Shown: positions 27,305 through 36,254, numbered from the stretch's first letter. The stretch: 64,000 nt of DNA from Urinicoccus massiliensis (GCF_900120405.1 NZ_LT635493.1:865452-929451), one strand, 5' to 3'. Notes: generated from the sequence alone by a model not told the origin. Numbers and translations: made by a program.

Positions 27305-28426
27305 ATGGAGCAAAACATCTATCTGGATAAAGAAAGCTTAGAAAAGGCAAAAAATCTGGTTTTAGAACTTGGAGCATCCATAGACATCAACTCTTTAAAG
27401 GAAGAAGAAAAAGAAATCGAAAAAGAAACCTTCCAACCGGGTTTTTGGGACGATTCTCAGGCGGCGCAAAAGTTAATCAAAAAGCAAAACCAGTACAAGG
27501 AAAAAATTGACACCTACGACCACCTCATGGCAGACATTGAAGAAGCGGAAGTCATGATTGACCTCATGGAAGAAGAAGAGGACTTTAGCTTTTACGACCA
27601 ATTTAAAGAAGCTGTTAAAAATATCCGGGACAGGGCGGCCAACTTCAAGTTGACCACCCTCCTAACGGGGGAATACGACGACAATGCAGCCATTGTCTCC
27701 ATTCATGCCGGAGCCGGAGGAACGGAAGCCCAAGACTGGGCAGACATGCTCTACCGGATGTACCGTCGCTATGGAGATAAAAAGGGTTTCAAGGTAGAAA
27801 CCCTGGACCTCTTAACAGAAGACGAGGCAGGGATCAAGTCCGTAACCATGCGGATGGCCGGCCCCCATGCCTACGGCTATCTCAAGGCGGAAAAGGGAGT
27901 CCACCGTCTAGTCCGTATCAGCCCCTTTGATGCGGCCAAAAAACGGCACACCTCTTTTTCTAGTGTAGACGTCTATCCTGAATTGGACGACGATATTGAA
28001 GTCGACATCAAGGATGAAGACTTGAAAATTGACACCTACCGGTCCTCTGGGGCCGGGGGCCAACACGTCAATACAACGGATTCCGCTGTTCGGATTACCC
28101 ATATTCCCACAGGGATTGTGGTCCAATGCCAAAATGAACGGTCACAAATCCAAAATAGGGAGCAGGCCATGAATATGCTGAAGGCAAAATTAATTGCCCT
28201 GGCAGAAGAAGAGAAAAAAGAAAAGATTGACGACCTCCAAGGCAACTATGCACAAATTGCCTGGGGATCCCAAATCCGCTCTTACGTTTTTCAACCCTAT
28301 ACCATGGTTAAAGACCACAGGACAGGGGAAGAAGTAGGGGATGTAAACCGGGTTATGGACGGAGACCTGGACCCCTTTATCAACGCCTACCTGCAAAAAA
28401 CGGCTACAGAATCCAAGGAAAATTAA
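27305..28426 (+). CDS. prfB: Peptide chain release factor 2, without frameshift site
   Basis: Terminates translation at UGA and UAA. GGQ motif at residues 251-253 (GAGGQHVNTTDSAVRI) and the SPF stop-recognition tripeptide in VRISPFDAAKKRH. The N-terminal coiled region is read in one frame from ATG (after AAGGAGG) to stop, with no in-frame UGA. The programmed +1 frameshift that autoregulates RF2 in many bacteria is therefore absent. 373 residues. Confidence 0.96.
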   Translation: MEQNIYLDKESLEKAKNLVLELGASIDINSLKEEEKEIEKETFQPGFWDDSQAAQKLIKKQNQYKEKIDTYDHLMADIEEAEVMIDLMEEEEDFSFYDQFKEAVKNIRDRAANFKLTTLLTGEYDDNAAIVSIHAGAGGTEAQDWADMLYRMYRRYGDKKGFKVETLDLLTEDEAGIKSVTMRMAGPHAYGYLKAEKGVHRLVRISPFDAAKKRHTSFSSVDVYPELDDDIEVDIKDEDLKIDTYRSSGAGGQHVNTTDSAVRITHIPTGIVVQCQNERSQIQNREQAMNMLKAKLIALAEEEKKEKIDDLQGNYAQIAWGSQIRSYVFQPYTMVKDHRTGEEVGDVNRVMDGDLDPFINAYLQKTATESKEN

Positions 28427-28495
28427 AAGAAGTCGAGAGGATCTTTAGGGGAAACCACCGTGAAGGTCCTTTCTTTATGAACAATAGGAGGCCCT

Positions 28496-30589
28496 ATGAA
28501 GATTAGTGCAGAATTAGCCAAGGAACTTAATTTAGGAGAAAAATCAGTCCAAGCCGCCCTGGACCTGATTAATGACAACAACACCATCCCCTTTATTGCC
28601 CGTTATCGAAAAGAGCAAACCGGCAACATGAGTGATGATGACCTCCGGACCCTTTATGCCCGTTACCTGGCCCTAAAGTCCCTGGAGGAAAAAAAGGAAG
28701 AAGTGGAGAGAAAACTCAAGGACCTGGAAGTCTACAATGAAGACCTGGCCAAGGCCATTGAAGAGGCCAAGACCCTGACAGACCTGGAGGACATCTACCG
28801 GCCCTACCGGCCCAAACGTAGGACCCGGGCCACCATTGCCAAGGAAAAGGGCTATGGTCCTGTCTATGAAATCCTGGTTAAGGAAGGGGCAACAGAGGCA
28901 GACTTAAAAAATTGCCTGGAAGACTTTGAAGACCCGGAAGAGGCCCTGCAAGGAGGTCAAGACATCCTGGCAGAAGCCTATTCTGACCATGCAAAAATTC
29001 GGGCCCTGGTGAAAAAATTTGTCCGGCTCACAGGACAAATTGCCAGCCAGGAAGGCAAGGAAAGCAACGACACCTATGCCATGTACTATGACCGGGAAGA
29101 ACCCCTTAAGCGGATTCAAAACCACCGGGTCCTGGCCCTGAACCGGGGAGAAAAAGAAGAAGCCCTCAAGGTCAAAATCAACTTTCCCAAGGACCTCTTG
29201 GAAGGTCAAGTGGCCATGATGGCCTTGGTGGACAACCAGGTCAAGGACAAGCAAGAAGAAGCCCTGAAAGACGGTCTGGACCGTCTGGTCTATCCTTCCA
29301 TCGAAAGGGAAATCCGAAATGACCTAACAGAAAGGGCCCAAAAGGATGCCATAGATGTCTTTGCAAAAAACTTAAAGCCCCTTTTACTCATGCGGCCCCT
29401 GAAAAACAACCGGGTCCTGGCCATGGACCCAGGCTATCGAACTGGATGCAAGGTTGCTGCCTTGGATGAATATGGAAAGGTCCTGGACCATACTGTAATC
29501 TACATTACCAAGTCTGACCGAGAAAAAGAGGCCGGGGAAAAAGAAATCCTCCGGCTCATTAAAAAGTACGGCCTCCAAGTGGCTTCCATTGGCAACGGAA
29601 CCGCCTCCCGGGAGACGGAACAATTTATGAGTGACTTGATCCAAGACAACCATCTGGACATGACCTATGCCATTACCAACGAGGCAGGGGCGTCCATTTA
29701 CAGTGCCTCCAAGCTGGGGGCGGAAGAATTTCCTGACCTGGATGTTACTGTCCGGGGGGCCATTTCCATTGGCCGCCGTCTCCAAGACCCCCTGGCAGAA
29801 TTAGTCAAGATTGAACCCCGGCATATTGGTGTGGGCCAATACCAACACGACCTGCCCAAGCAAGAATTGGAAGGCACCCTCCAAGGGGTGGTCCAAGATA
29901 GTGTAAACCGGGTGGGGGTAGACCCCAATACAGCTTCTGTTCCCCTCTTGTCCTATGTGGCGGGGATTGGACCTAAGCTGGCCAAGGAAATTGTCAAGTA
30001 CCGGGAAGAAAAGGGTCCCTTCCATTCCATAAAAGAACTCAAGGAAGTCAAGGGAATGGGACCAGCCAGCTTCCAACAATCGGCAGGATTTTTGCGGATT
30101 GTGGATGCAGAAAATATCCTGGACCAAACGGCTGTCCACCCCGAATCCTATCCCCTGGCCCAACTTCTTTTAGAGGGCAAGGAAGACCAGGCCAAGGAAA
30201 TGGCAAGGGAAGCCGACATGACCTATACCCTGGAGGATATCAAGGAAGAATTAAAGGCTCCGGGCCGGGACCCTCGGGACCAATTAGACCAAGTTTCCCT
30301 TCGCAAGGGAGCCATGGGCCTGGACGATTTAGAGTTGGGCATGCAGTTCCAAGGGCCCATCCGCAATGTTGTCAACTTTGGTGCCTTTGTAGATATTGGC
30401 ATCAAGGAAGACGGCCTGGTCCACAGATCGAAATTATTAAATGCCCCCAAGGACCGGAGAGCCTACCAGGCCTTTGACCCCAGCAAGGCCTACAAGGTAG
30501 GGATGACCCTTTCTGTAGAAGTCATTGAAATCGACAAGGAAAGGGGCCGGGTGGGACTGAAGGAAATTTCTTCTGGCCCAGAGTTTTAA
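28496..30589 (+). CDS. tex: Tex-family S1 RNA-binding protein
   Basis: Transcription accessory protein Tex. N-terminal helical region, YqgF-like RNase H domain around 310-430 (VLAMDPGYRTGCKVAALD), helix-hairpin-helix DNA-binding motifs around 480-560 (VAGIGPKLAKEIV, VKGMGPASFQQ) and a C-terminal S1 domain (about 615-690, GPIRNVVNFGAFVDIG). 697 residues is normal. AGGAGG before the ATG. It follows prfB by 69 bases. Confidence 0.95.
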   Translation: MKISAELAKELNLGEKSVQAALDLINDNNTIPFIARYRKEQTGNMSDDDLRTLYARYLALKSLEEKKEEVERKLKDLEVYNEDLAKAIEEAKTLTDLEDIYRPYRPKRRTRATIAKEKGYGPVYEILVKEGATEADLKNCLEDFEDPEEALQGGQDILAEAYSDHAKIRALVKKFVRLTGQIASQEGKESNDTYAMYYDREEPLKRIQNHRVLALNRGEKEEALKVKINFPKDLLEGQVAMMALVDNQVKDKQEEALKDGLDRLVYPSIEREIRNDLTERAQKDAIDVFAKNLKPLLLMRPLKNNRVLAMDPGYRTGCKVAALDEYGKVLDHTVIYITKSDREKEAGEKEILRLIKKYGLQVASIGNGTASRETEQFMSDLIQDNHLDMTYAITNEAGASIYSASKLGAEEFPDLDVTVRGAISIGRRLQDPLAELVKIEPRHIGVGQYQHDLPKQELEGTLQGVVQDSVNRVGVDPNTASVPLLSYVAGIGPKLAKEIVKYREEKGPFHSIKELKEVKGMGPASFQQSAGFLRIVDAENILDQTAVHPESYPLAQLLLEGKEDQAKEMAREADMTYTLEDIKEELKAPGRDPRDQLDQVSLRKGAMGLDDLELGMQFQGPIRNVVNFGAFVDIGIKEDGLVHRSKLLNAPKDRRAYQAFDPSKAYKVGMTLSVEVIEIDKERGRVGLKEISSGPEF

Positions 30590-30626
30590 GAAAGATTTAT
30601 GGGGTATCTATTAGATAGGTGATGCA

Positions 30627-31223
30627 ATGAAATTTTTACAAGTTCTGCTGGTGGTAGCCATTAGTGGCCTTATTGGATATGTAACCAATGTCCTGGCCAT
30701 TAAGAGCCTCTTTCGGCCCATTCGGCCGGTAAAGGTGGGTCCCTTCTCTATCCAGGGCCTCATTCCCAAAAGGCGGTTTGACGTGGCCCAAAGTATTGGG
30801 TCCATGGTGGCCAGTGAACTTTTAAGTCAGGATGATTTGGTTTCCCAAATCATCAGCGATGAAGATGAAGAAAGATTTAGAGAGATATTAATTCAAAAAA
30901 TCCAAAAAATTGTCTTGGAAAAAATTGCCTTCTTGCCCCTAGGTATTCAAAACAAGATTTTAGTTACCGTTGAAGACAAGATGGACAAGGAAAGTTCTAA
31001 ACTTTTCAATGAGGTCAGGGCCCTGGCTGAAGACCACATTCGAAACAAGGTCGATGTTGGAGCATTAATTGAAGAAAAGATTAATGCCTTGGATTTAGAG
31101 CAGTTGGAAGAATTGACCCTGCAAATTGCCGCCAAGGAATTGAGGGCGATTGAATGGGTTGGCCTGGTTATGGGGGCTGGAATTGGTTTAATTCAAGGTC
31201 TCTTAACCGTTTACTTGTTTTAA
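30627..31223 (+). CDS. DUF445-family membrane protein, half-length
   Basis: N-terminal segment GLIGYVTNVLAIKSLFRP and FSIQGLIPKRRFDVAQSIG are hallmark DUF445 (YheB-like) sequences. A second membrane segment near 178-197 gives two anchors around a helical middle. At 198 residues it is about half the usual family length, which normally has two such halves; the frame is intact, so this looks like a single-unit form rather than a truncation. Function unknown. Confidence 0.8.
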   Translation: MKFLQVLLVVAISGLIGYVTNVLAIKSLFRPIRPVKVGPFSIQGLIPKRRFDVAQSIGSMVASELLSQDDLVSQIISDEDEERFREILIQKIQKIVLEKIAFLPLGIQNKILVTVEDKMDKESSKLFNEVRALAEDHIRNKVDVGALIEEKINALDLEQLEELTLQIAAKELRAIEWVGLVMGAGIGLIQGLLTVYLF

Positions 31224-31234
31224 GGAGGATTATG

Positions 31235-31438
31235 ATGAATAAGGATTCACTTTTAGGAAAATGGGAACAATTAAAGGGAAGTGCAGAAAAAGAATGGGGC
31301 AAGCTGACCAAGGATGACTGGAATGAAATCAAGGGTGATGCTCAAATTCTAAAGGGAAAAATCCAAGAACGCTATGGATTGACCAAGGAAGAAGCAGAAA
31401 AAGCCTATGAAGACTTCAAGGCAAAATTAGACAAATAA
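31235..31438 (+). CDS. CsbD-family stress protein
   Basis: 67-residue hydrophilic helical protein with the CsbD pattern GKWEQLKGSAEKEWGKLTKDD and repeated DxxxxKGxxxxLKGKIQ. CsbD proteins are abundant general-stress proteins of unknown activity. ATG at 31235 is preferred since it is 6 bases after AGGAGG; ATG 31232 is the alternative. It follows the DUF445 gene by 11 bases. Confidence 0.88.
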   Translation: MNKDSLLGKWEQLKGSAEKEWGKLTKDDWNEIKGDAQILKGKIQERYGLTKEEAEKAYEDFKAKLDK

Positions 31439-31461
31439 AAATGATCCCCTGGGACTGCACT

Positions 31462-31507
31462 GACCCCCAAAAGTTGGACCAAGAAATCCAACCTTTGGGG
31501 GTCTTTT
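31462..31507 (+). terminator. Hairpin built from the IS left end
   Basis: The left inverted repeat (GACCCCCAAAAGTTGGA) is followed 8 bases later by its near-perfect inverse copy, forming a 17-bp stem with one mismatch and a TTTT tail just before OrfA. It should block outside transcription from entering the transposase gene. Confidence 0.75.
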
Positions 31508-31508
31508 A

Positions 31509-32093
31509 ATGGCAAAATACAGTTACGAATTGAAGAAGAAAATCGTCGAGGAGTACTTGTGTGGTAAAACAAGTTATCAAGCCTTAGCAATGAAATACCA
31601 AATCGAGAAGTCCGTTCTCAGGCTATGGATTAGCAATTACAAAAATTATGGCGATGAAGGCTTAATGCGCTCTAGAAATAATCGTGCGTATAGTGTAGAG
31701 TTTAAGTTAGAAGCCATTACACGCTATGAAACGAGCGAATGCAGCTACCGACAACTTGCCCTCGAACTCGGTTTGACGAATCCGTCCATGATTGTCAATT
31801 GGCGAAGACAGTACCGAGAGAAGGGCATCGAGGGGCTGCTCCCGCACAAGCGAGGGAGACCTGTGACAAAGAAAAATGACCACAACCAACCACCAAAAAC
31901 TGTAAAGAAAAGCGAATCTATCGACGCCTCCACACGCGAAGCATTGGAAAATCGCATCAAAGAATTAGAGACAGAAAATCGGAAACTTACCATTCAAAAG
32001 ATGTTCTGGGAACAGCTCAGGAGTTTGGAGAAAGAAGAAGCAATGAACAAAAGGCGAAGATTGTCTCCAAACTCCGAGAACAATTCCAACTAA
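31509..32093 (+). CDS. IS3-family transposase OrfA
   Basis: DNA-binding subunit with two helix-turn-helix units (about 1-60 and 61-115) and a C-terminal leucine-zipper-like helix (ALENRIKELETENRKL). 194 residues, in line with IS150-type OrfA. ATG is close to the hairpin at the IS left end. Its end overlaps the frame of OrfB. Confidence 0.92.
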   Translation: MAKYSYELKKKIVEEYLCGKTSYQALAMKYQIEKSVLRLWISNYKNYGDEGLMRSRNNRAYSVEFKLEAITRYETSECSYRQLALELGLTNPSMIVNWRRQYREKGIEGLLPHKRGRPVTKKNDHNQPPKTVKKSESIDASTREALENRIKELETENRKLTIQKMFWEQLRSLEKEEAMNKRRRLSPNSENNSN

Positions 32094-32134
32094 CAGAGAT
32101 TCTTGCCGCCATCCATTTCCCAAAGTCCACCTTT

Positions 32135-32935
32135 ATGTATTGGCAGAAAAAATGGTCCGAAGAAGACAAGAATCAATCCTTAAAAGACGAAATCCTTGCC
32201 ATTCGGAGCCAACACAAAGACTATGGTTATCGCCGCATTCATCTGGAATTAAAGAACCAGGGTCGGGTGGTGAACAAAAAGAAAGTACAACGACTAGTTC
32301 AAATCATGGGCCTTCAAGTCCACTCCTATGGCAGGAAATACAAAAAATACAACTCCTACAAAGGAGTCGTGGGCAAAATCAAGAAGAACCGAATCAACCG
32401 CCGGTTCAATACCTGCATCCCCTTGCAAAAAATCACCACCGACACCACGGAATTCAAATACTATGAAGAAGATAAGACCGGGAAACTTCAAACAAAGAAA
32501 CTCTATCTCGATCCCTACATGGACATGTACAACCTGGAAATCATCAGTTACGTCCTATCCGATCAGCCCAATGGAGTCACCATGCTGCAAGGTTTAGAAG
32601 TAGCCATTGAGCGAACAAAGGCCTGTCCTTATCGACGGACCTTTCACTCCGATCGTGGTTGGGGATACCAAATGACCACATACCAAGCCATGTTAGAAAA
32701 ACATCATATTTTCCAAAGTATGTCAAGAAAAGGCAACTGCTATGACAATGCACCTATGGAAAACTTCTTTAGCTTATTGAAAAGAGAAATCTACTATGGC
32801 CACAATTACCGTAGTCGTAAAGAACTGGTGCAGGCAATTGAGCAATATATCCGTTATTACAACGAAGATCGAATCAAAGAAAAGTTAGGAGGTCTAAGTC
32901 CAAAACAATACCGTGAACGCATGCAATCCGCATAG
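32135..32935 (+). CDS. IS3-family transposase OrfB (DDE integrase)
   Basis: Catalytic subunit with the DDE triad: Asp in ITTDTTEF, Asp in TFHSDRGWGYQ and Glu in NAPMENFFSLLKRE. A HTH_21 region (DYGYRRIHLELKNQG) comes first. The open frame continues upstream into orfA in the -1 frame, so the active protein is probably an OrfAB fusion made by -1 slippage, possibly at the AAAA run near 32046-32050. 266 residues from the first ATG. Confidence 0.92.
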   Translation: MYWQKKWSEEDKNQSLKDEILAIRSQHKDYGYRRIHLELKNQGRVVNKKKVQRLVQIMGLQVHSYGRKYKKYNSYKGVVGKIKKNRINRRFNTCIPLQKITTDTTEFKYYEEDKTGKLQTKKLYLDPYMDMYNLEIISYVLSDQPNGVTMLQGLEVAIERTKACPYRRTFHSDRGWGYQMTTYQAMLEKHHIFQSMSRKGNCYDNAPMENFFSLLKREIYYGHNYRSRKELVQAIEQYIRYYNEDRIKEKLGGLSPKQYRERMQSA

Positions 32936-33105
32936 AACGAATATTATGTAAAAACAAAATCGAGCAAGCGAAATGCTTACTCGATTAGGTCCAACTTTAT
33001 GGGGTCACTCTAGACCAAGGTCTTCCAGGGGATTTTTTTGAAATGAAACATTTGTTACAGAAAAATCCTGGGTTCTTTTGTTAAACTAGCCTAGGAGGCG
33101 ATAAA

Positions 33106-33657
33106 ATGTTAGCAGCAATTCATTATCAAATGGATGGAAAAATCCGTTGGCAAGACCAAATCAACCAAGAAATTAGTGAGAAATTTTTAAATAGACCTAT
33201 CCGGGGTCTAGATAAGAGGCCCCTGGAAGAGATAGTAGATGGGACCAATATCCATGGCTTTTTGGCCCAGAGGATCCAGGAAGTGGAAGAAACCCTGGCC
33301 CAGCTGGTAGAAGAACTAGCAGATAAGGGGCAATTTGAAGAGCTCTTGGTCTTTATGGAGGATAAGGGAAGAAATGAGAATTTAGAAGCCAAGCCCCAGG
33401 CAGTCTTTGCCCATATGGCCAACCACTACCTGGATGGGATGCCCTGCGACCGGGTGGTGGAGCTTGTAAGCCAAGAAGAAGATGCCTGGACTTGGATCCT
33501 GAGAGAAGATGTTCATGGCCAGTACTGGCAAGATCCAACCAAATACTGGGCCTTAAGAGAAGCCTACCTTCAAGGCTTGGCCCAAGCTGCCTCTTGTGGG
33601 GTCCAAATTCAGGGAAGAAAATATGAGGTGAAAAAATGTATGCAATCCAACGATTAG
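33106..33657 (+). CDS. Uncharacterised protein next to hemerythrin gene
   Basis: 183 residues, mostly helical and acidic, without membrane segments. No family is recognised. The three Cys (143, 175... region CGV and KKCM) are not in a metal motif. The ribosome site AGGAGGCG precedes the ATG. Its last 22 bases overlap the hemerythrin gene, so the two are probably made together and may act in the same oxygen/iron-related pathway; that is inference from position only. Confidence 0.7.
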   Translation: MLAAIHYQMDGKIRWQDQINQEISEKFLNRPIRGLDKRPLEEIVDGTNIHGFLAQRIQEVEETLAQLVEELADKGQFEELLVFMEDKGRNENLEAKPQAVFAHMANHYLDGMPCDRVVELVSQEEDAWTWILREDVHGQYWQDPTKYWALREAYLQGLAQAASCGVQIQGRKYEVKKCMQSND

Positions 33658-34196
33658 AATTAGAGCACGAAAATATCCTGGCCTTTACTGACTATGCCCA
33701 AGACATGGCCCTATCCATGATGGAGGGGGAAGACTTGGACCTGGACCAGCTGAAAAAGATGGTGGCCTTTATCCGGACCTATTGTGACCAGCACCACCAC
33801 CAAAAAGAGGAGGACTACCTCTTTAAAAGAATGGAGGAAGACCTGGGAGATTTAGCTGTAAAATTAGTCCAACACGGGATGATTGTAGAGCATAATTTGG
33901 CCAGGAAGTATGTCATGGAATTAGATGGGGCCATTGACGACTATGGCCAAGACCCCAGCCCCAAAAACCGTCTAGAGATCCTGTCCTACCTCATGGCCTA
34001 TGTCCACCTTTTGCGGGACCACGCCCAAAAGGAAAACAAGGTGGTCTATCCCTTTGCAGCCAAGCACTTGTCCAAGGAGGCCATGGATTGGGTAGACCAA
34101 AAAACCAAGGCTGTGGAAGACCTGGAAGAATCCAAAAAAATCTACCGAGACTTTGAAGAATTTATCCGCTTTAAGCCAGAAGAATCCCAAGATTAG
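33636..34196 (+). CDS. Hemerythrin HHE-domain protein
   Basis: Four-helix-bundle diiron protein. Candidate ligands: His in LELEHENI, the HHHQKEEDYLF cluster, His in MIVEHNLARKY, and HLLRDHAQKENKVVYPF near the C-terminal third. Such proteins bind oxygen, NO or iron and protect anaerobes from oxidative stress. 186 residues. GAGGTG precedes the ATG, and the start lies within the upstream gene. Confidence 0.9.
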   Translation: MYAIQRLELEHENILAFTDYAQDMALSMMEGEDLDLDQLKKMVAFIRTYCDQHHHQKEEDYLFKRMEEDLGDLAVKLVQHGMIVEHNLARKYVMELDGAIDDYGQDPSPKNRLEILSYLMAYVHLLRDHAQKENKVVYPFAAKHLSKEAMDWVDQKTKAVEDLEESKKIYRDFEEFIRFKPEESQD

Positions 34197-34216
34197 GCCA
34201 AGGTTTTTTCTTTTCA

Positions 34217-34248
34217 TTGACCCCTAAGTATGTTAAAGTATACTTAGG
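34217..34248 (+). promoter_or_regulatory. Promoter with perfect palindromic operator
   Basis: -35 TTGACC (34217-34222), 16-base spacer and -10 TATACT (34239-34244). A perfect 9-bp inverted repeat CCTAAGTAT/ATACTTAGG (34223-34231 and 34240-34248) fills the spacer and covers the -10. A dimeric repressor bound here would block RNA polymerase. Confidence 0.7.
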
Positions 34249-34278
34249 TCTTAAGAGAAAAATGAAAGGAGAAGATCG

Positions 34279-35271
34279 ATGCAAGTAGAAAAAATGGATG
34301 CTTATTTAAAGCTTAAACCAGTTCTCGATCGTTCCTTTGACCATATAAAAGATTATGAAGAACTTGTTTTAAAAGAAATCGACCCCCAAGACGTGGACCT
34401 CTACCTATCCTGTGCCAAGATCTTGGGAGACTGGGTAAACTACACTATGATTAGCTATGTCTTTCGTGGATTTGAAGGCTTTTTATTGGCCTATGGAGAA
34501 ATTGACTCCCGGGATGCCATTGATGTCTTTTTGGTATCTATAAAAAGGGTGGAAAAGGAGCCAGACTTTAAGGATATCCTCCCCCTCTACCTCACAACCT
34601 TCTTTAACCGGATGATGGAACGATTTGAAGAGGCCAAGAGTAGCAAGGAATACCGGTCCATTATCGATGAACTCAAGATGATTGACCAGTTTCATTCCAT
34701 GGGCCGTTTTGTCTTAAAAACTGTCTTGGAAAATGCCATGACCAACTTCCCCAACCGGCCGGCCCTGCAAAAGGCTGTGGCCCAGGCCCTGGAGGAAGTG
34801 GAGGAAGAATCCAGCCCCATGGAAGAATTAATGGAAGAAGCCAGCAAGGGGGACAAGAAGCACTTTTTCAATACCATTGCCAATTGGATTTTACAGGGCC
34901 CCCTTTTTATTACCAAGCAGCTGCCCAAGATCAAGGGGCGGAAGTTCAGCCCCCTGTCCCAGGTGGGCCTTTTATATACCAAGGACGACGAAACCTTTAT
35001 TCCCGTCTTTACCAAGGAAGAAAATGTCCTGACGACTTTTTCTGACGAAATGGGCTATTATGTAGAAGAGGTAGACCCCAAGGAGTTGATTTTAGAGTAT
35101 GAGCAAAAGGATTTTTTGGACCACCCCATTGTTATCAACCCCTTTAACCAGGCCATCCTCTTAAATGATGAGCTCTATTCCTACCTTTTAGACAAGGTCC
35201 ATATGGAAAAGAAAGAAAAGGGAGAAAATATCATTGATATTCGGCCCTATATTCATAAAAAGCATGATTAA
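34279..35271 (+). CDS. Protein with C-terminal SseB-like domain
   Basis: 330 residues, soluble. The N-terminal half (1-175) is helical and unrecognised. An acidic linker follows, then a domain (about 205-310) resembling the SseB family: GPLFITKQ, VGLLYTKDDETFIPVFTKEE, and VINPFNQAILLND. The role of stand-alone SseB proteins is poorly known. GAAAGGAGAAG ribosome site. It sits alone between a palindromic operator and a terminator, so it forms a single-gene regulated unit. Confidence 0.65.
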   Translation: MQVEKMDAYLKLKPVLDRSFDHIKDYEELVLKEIDPQDVDLYLSCAKILGDWVNYTMISYVFRGFEGFLLAYGEIDSRDAIDVFLVSIKRVEKEPDFKDILPLYLTTFFNRMMERFEEAKSSKEYRSIIDELKMIDQFHSMGRFVLKTVLENAMTNFPNRPALQKAVAQALEEVEEESSPMEELMEEASKGDKKHFFNTIANWILQGPLFITKQLPKIKGRKFSPLSQVGLLYTKDDETFIPVFTKEENVLTTFSDEMGYYVEEVDPKELILEYEQKDFLDHPIVINPFNQAILLNDELYSYLLDKVHMEKKEKGENIIDIRPYIHKKHD

Positions 35272-35291
35272 GGTCCTGGAGATAAAACAAA

Positions 35292-35326
35292 AAGATCCAA
35301 GATGATAGACATCTTGGATCTTTTTT
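35292..35326 (+). terminator. Terminator between convergent genes
   Basis: Stem AAGATCCAAGA/TCTTGGATCTT with a 9-base loop and T run on the plus strand; the A run on the left lets it also serve the minus-strand degV gene. Confidence 0.85.
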
Positions 35327-35339
35327 ATTGGGCAAAAGT

Positions 35340-36209
35340 TTAAATAGAGTCCAGAGAAAGACCGATTCCAAAGGCTCCCGGGCCTGTATGGCTGGCAATG
35401 CTAGCTGGTAGGGGGTCATAATGGATCCTGACTTGCGGGAAGGCTTCTCGGGCCAGGTCCAACCAGGCTTCTTCCAGGTCCTTAGAAATTCCAAAGCCCG
35501 TTAGGCCCAGGCTGAGGTCGTCCAAAGATTCTTGGGAAAACTTCTCCTTTAAATCTTTTTGGATGGCCAAGAGCATCTTCTGTTGAGCACGCTGGATCCG
35601 CCCCCGGACCCGTCCATAGGAGTCGATTTTTTCTCCTTGGATGGTTAAAATAGGTTTAATATTTAAAACACTGGCAATAGCTGCAGCTGCTGGAGTTACC
35701 CGACCCCCTTTTTTTAAATAGTCCAGGTTATTGACACTGAGGTAGATGGTGGCCCTAAGGGCTTCTTTTTCTAAGTCTTCCTTGATTTCTTGGCCGGTTT
35801 TATTTTTATGGGCCAGGGCTAAGGCTTTTAAAACCGAGGCCTTTTGGGTAACGGAAATCCTATGGTTATCCACCACATGGACCCGGCCGGGATAGGATTC
35901 TGCCAGGAGTTTGGCAGAGCTACAGGAGCTGCTTAAAGCACTGGACATGGGAATATAGACGACTTGGTCAAAACCCTGCTTAAAGAGGTCCTCCCAGCTT
36001 TTTACCAGGTCTCCCAGGGAGGGGTGGCAGGTTGTAACGCACTGGTCGCCTTCCAGGGCTTGGCAGAAATCAGAGTCCGTTAAATTCTTCCCCTGATAGT
36101 AGACCTTATCATCAATAATAAGGGGCATGTCCAAAAGAAAGACTCCTCTTTCTTGGGCTTCCTGTGAGGAGATTCCACTATTTGTATCAGTTAGGATTGC
36201 AAGCTTCAT
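35340..36209 (-). CDS. DegV-family fatty-acid-binding protein
   Basis: DegV proteins bind fatty acids; some act as FakB subunits presenting fatty acid to the kinase FakA. Starts LAILTDTNSGIS (the TDS/T lipid head-group region), then SSALSSSCSSAKL and NLDYLKKGGRVTPAAA, which are family motifs. 289 residues. Last gene of the minus-strand operon beginning with patatin, which fits a lipid-handling theme. Confidence 0.92.
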   Translation of the reverse strand: MKLAILTDTNSGISSQEAQERGVFLLDMPLIIDDKVYYQGKNLTDSDFCQALEGDQCVTTCHPSLGDLVKSWEDLFKQGFDQVVYIPMSSALSSSCSSAKLLAESYPGRVHVVDNHRISVTQKASVLKALALAHKNKTGQEIKEDLEKEALRATIYLSVNNLDYLKKGGRVTPAAAAIASVLNIKPILTIQGEKIDSYGRVRGRIQRAQQKMLLAIQKDLKEKFSQESLDDLSLGLTGFGISKDLEEAWLDLAREAFPQVRIHYDPLPASIASHTGPGAFGIGLSLDSI

Positions 36210-36254
36210 TGGTTCACACCTTTCGCTTTCCCCTCGATTAAAGGGGAAGATTGA

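Larger units (their letters stand above)
31461..33007 (+). mobile_element. IS3-family (IS150-like) insertion sequence
   Basis: Ends are 20-bp inverted repeats (31461-31480 and 32988-33007) matching in 18 positions, starting TGACCCC. Two overlapping reading frames encode OrfA and a DDE-type OrfB in the -1 frame. If the ends are set one base inward, both sides carry ACT (31459-31461 and 33007-33009), fitting a 3-bp target duplication. Both genes look intact. It sits between csbD and the hemerythrin pair. Confidence 0.92.

Noticed and set aside
27305..27400. RF2 frameshift site
   Set aside because: No in-frame UGA and no CUU-UGA slippery site occur in the N-terminal coding region.
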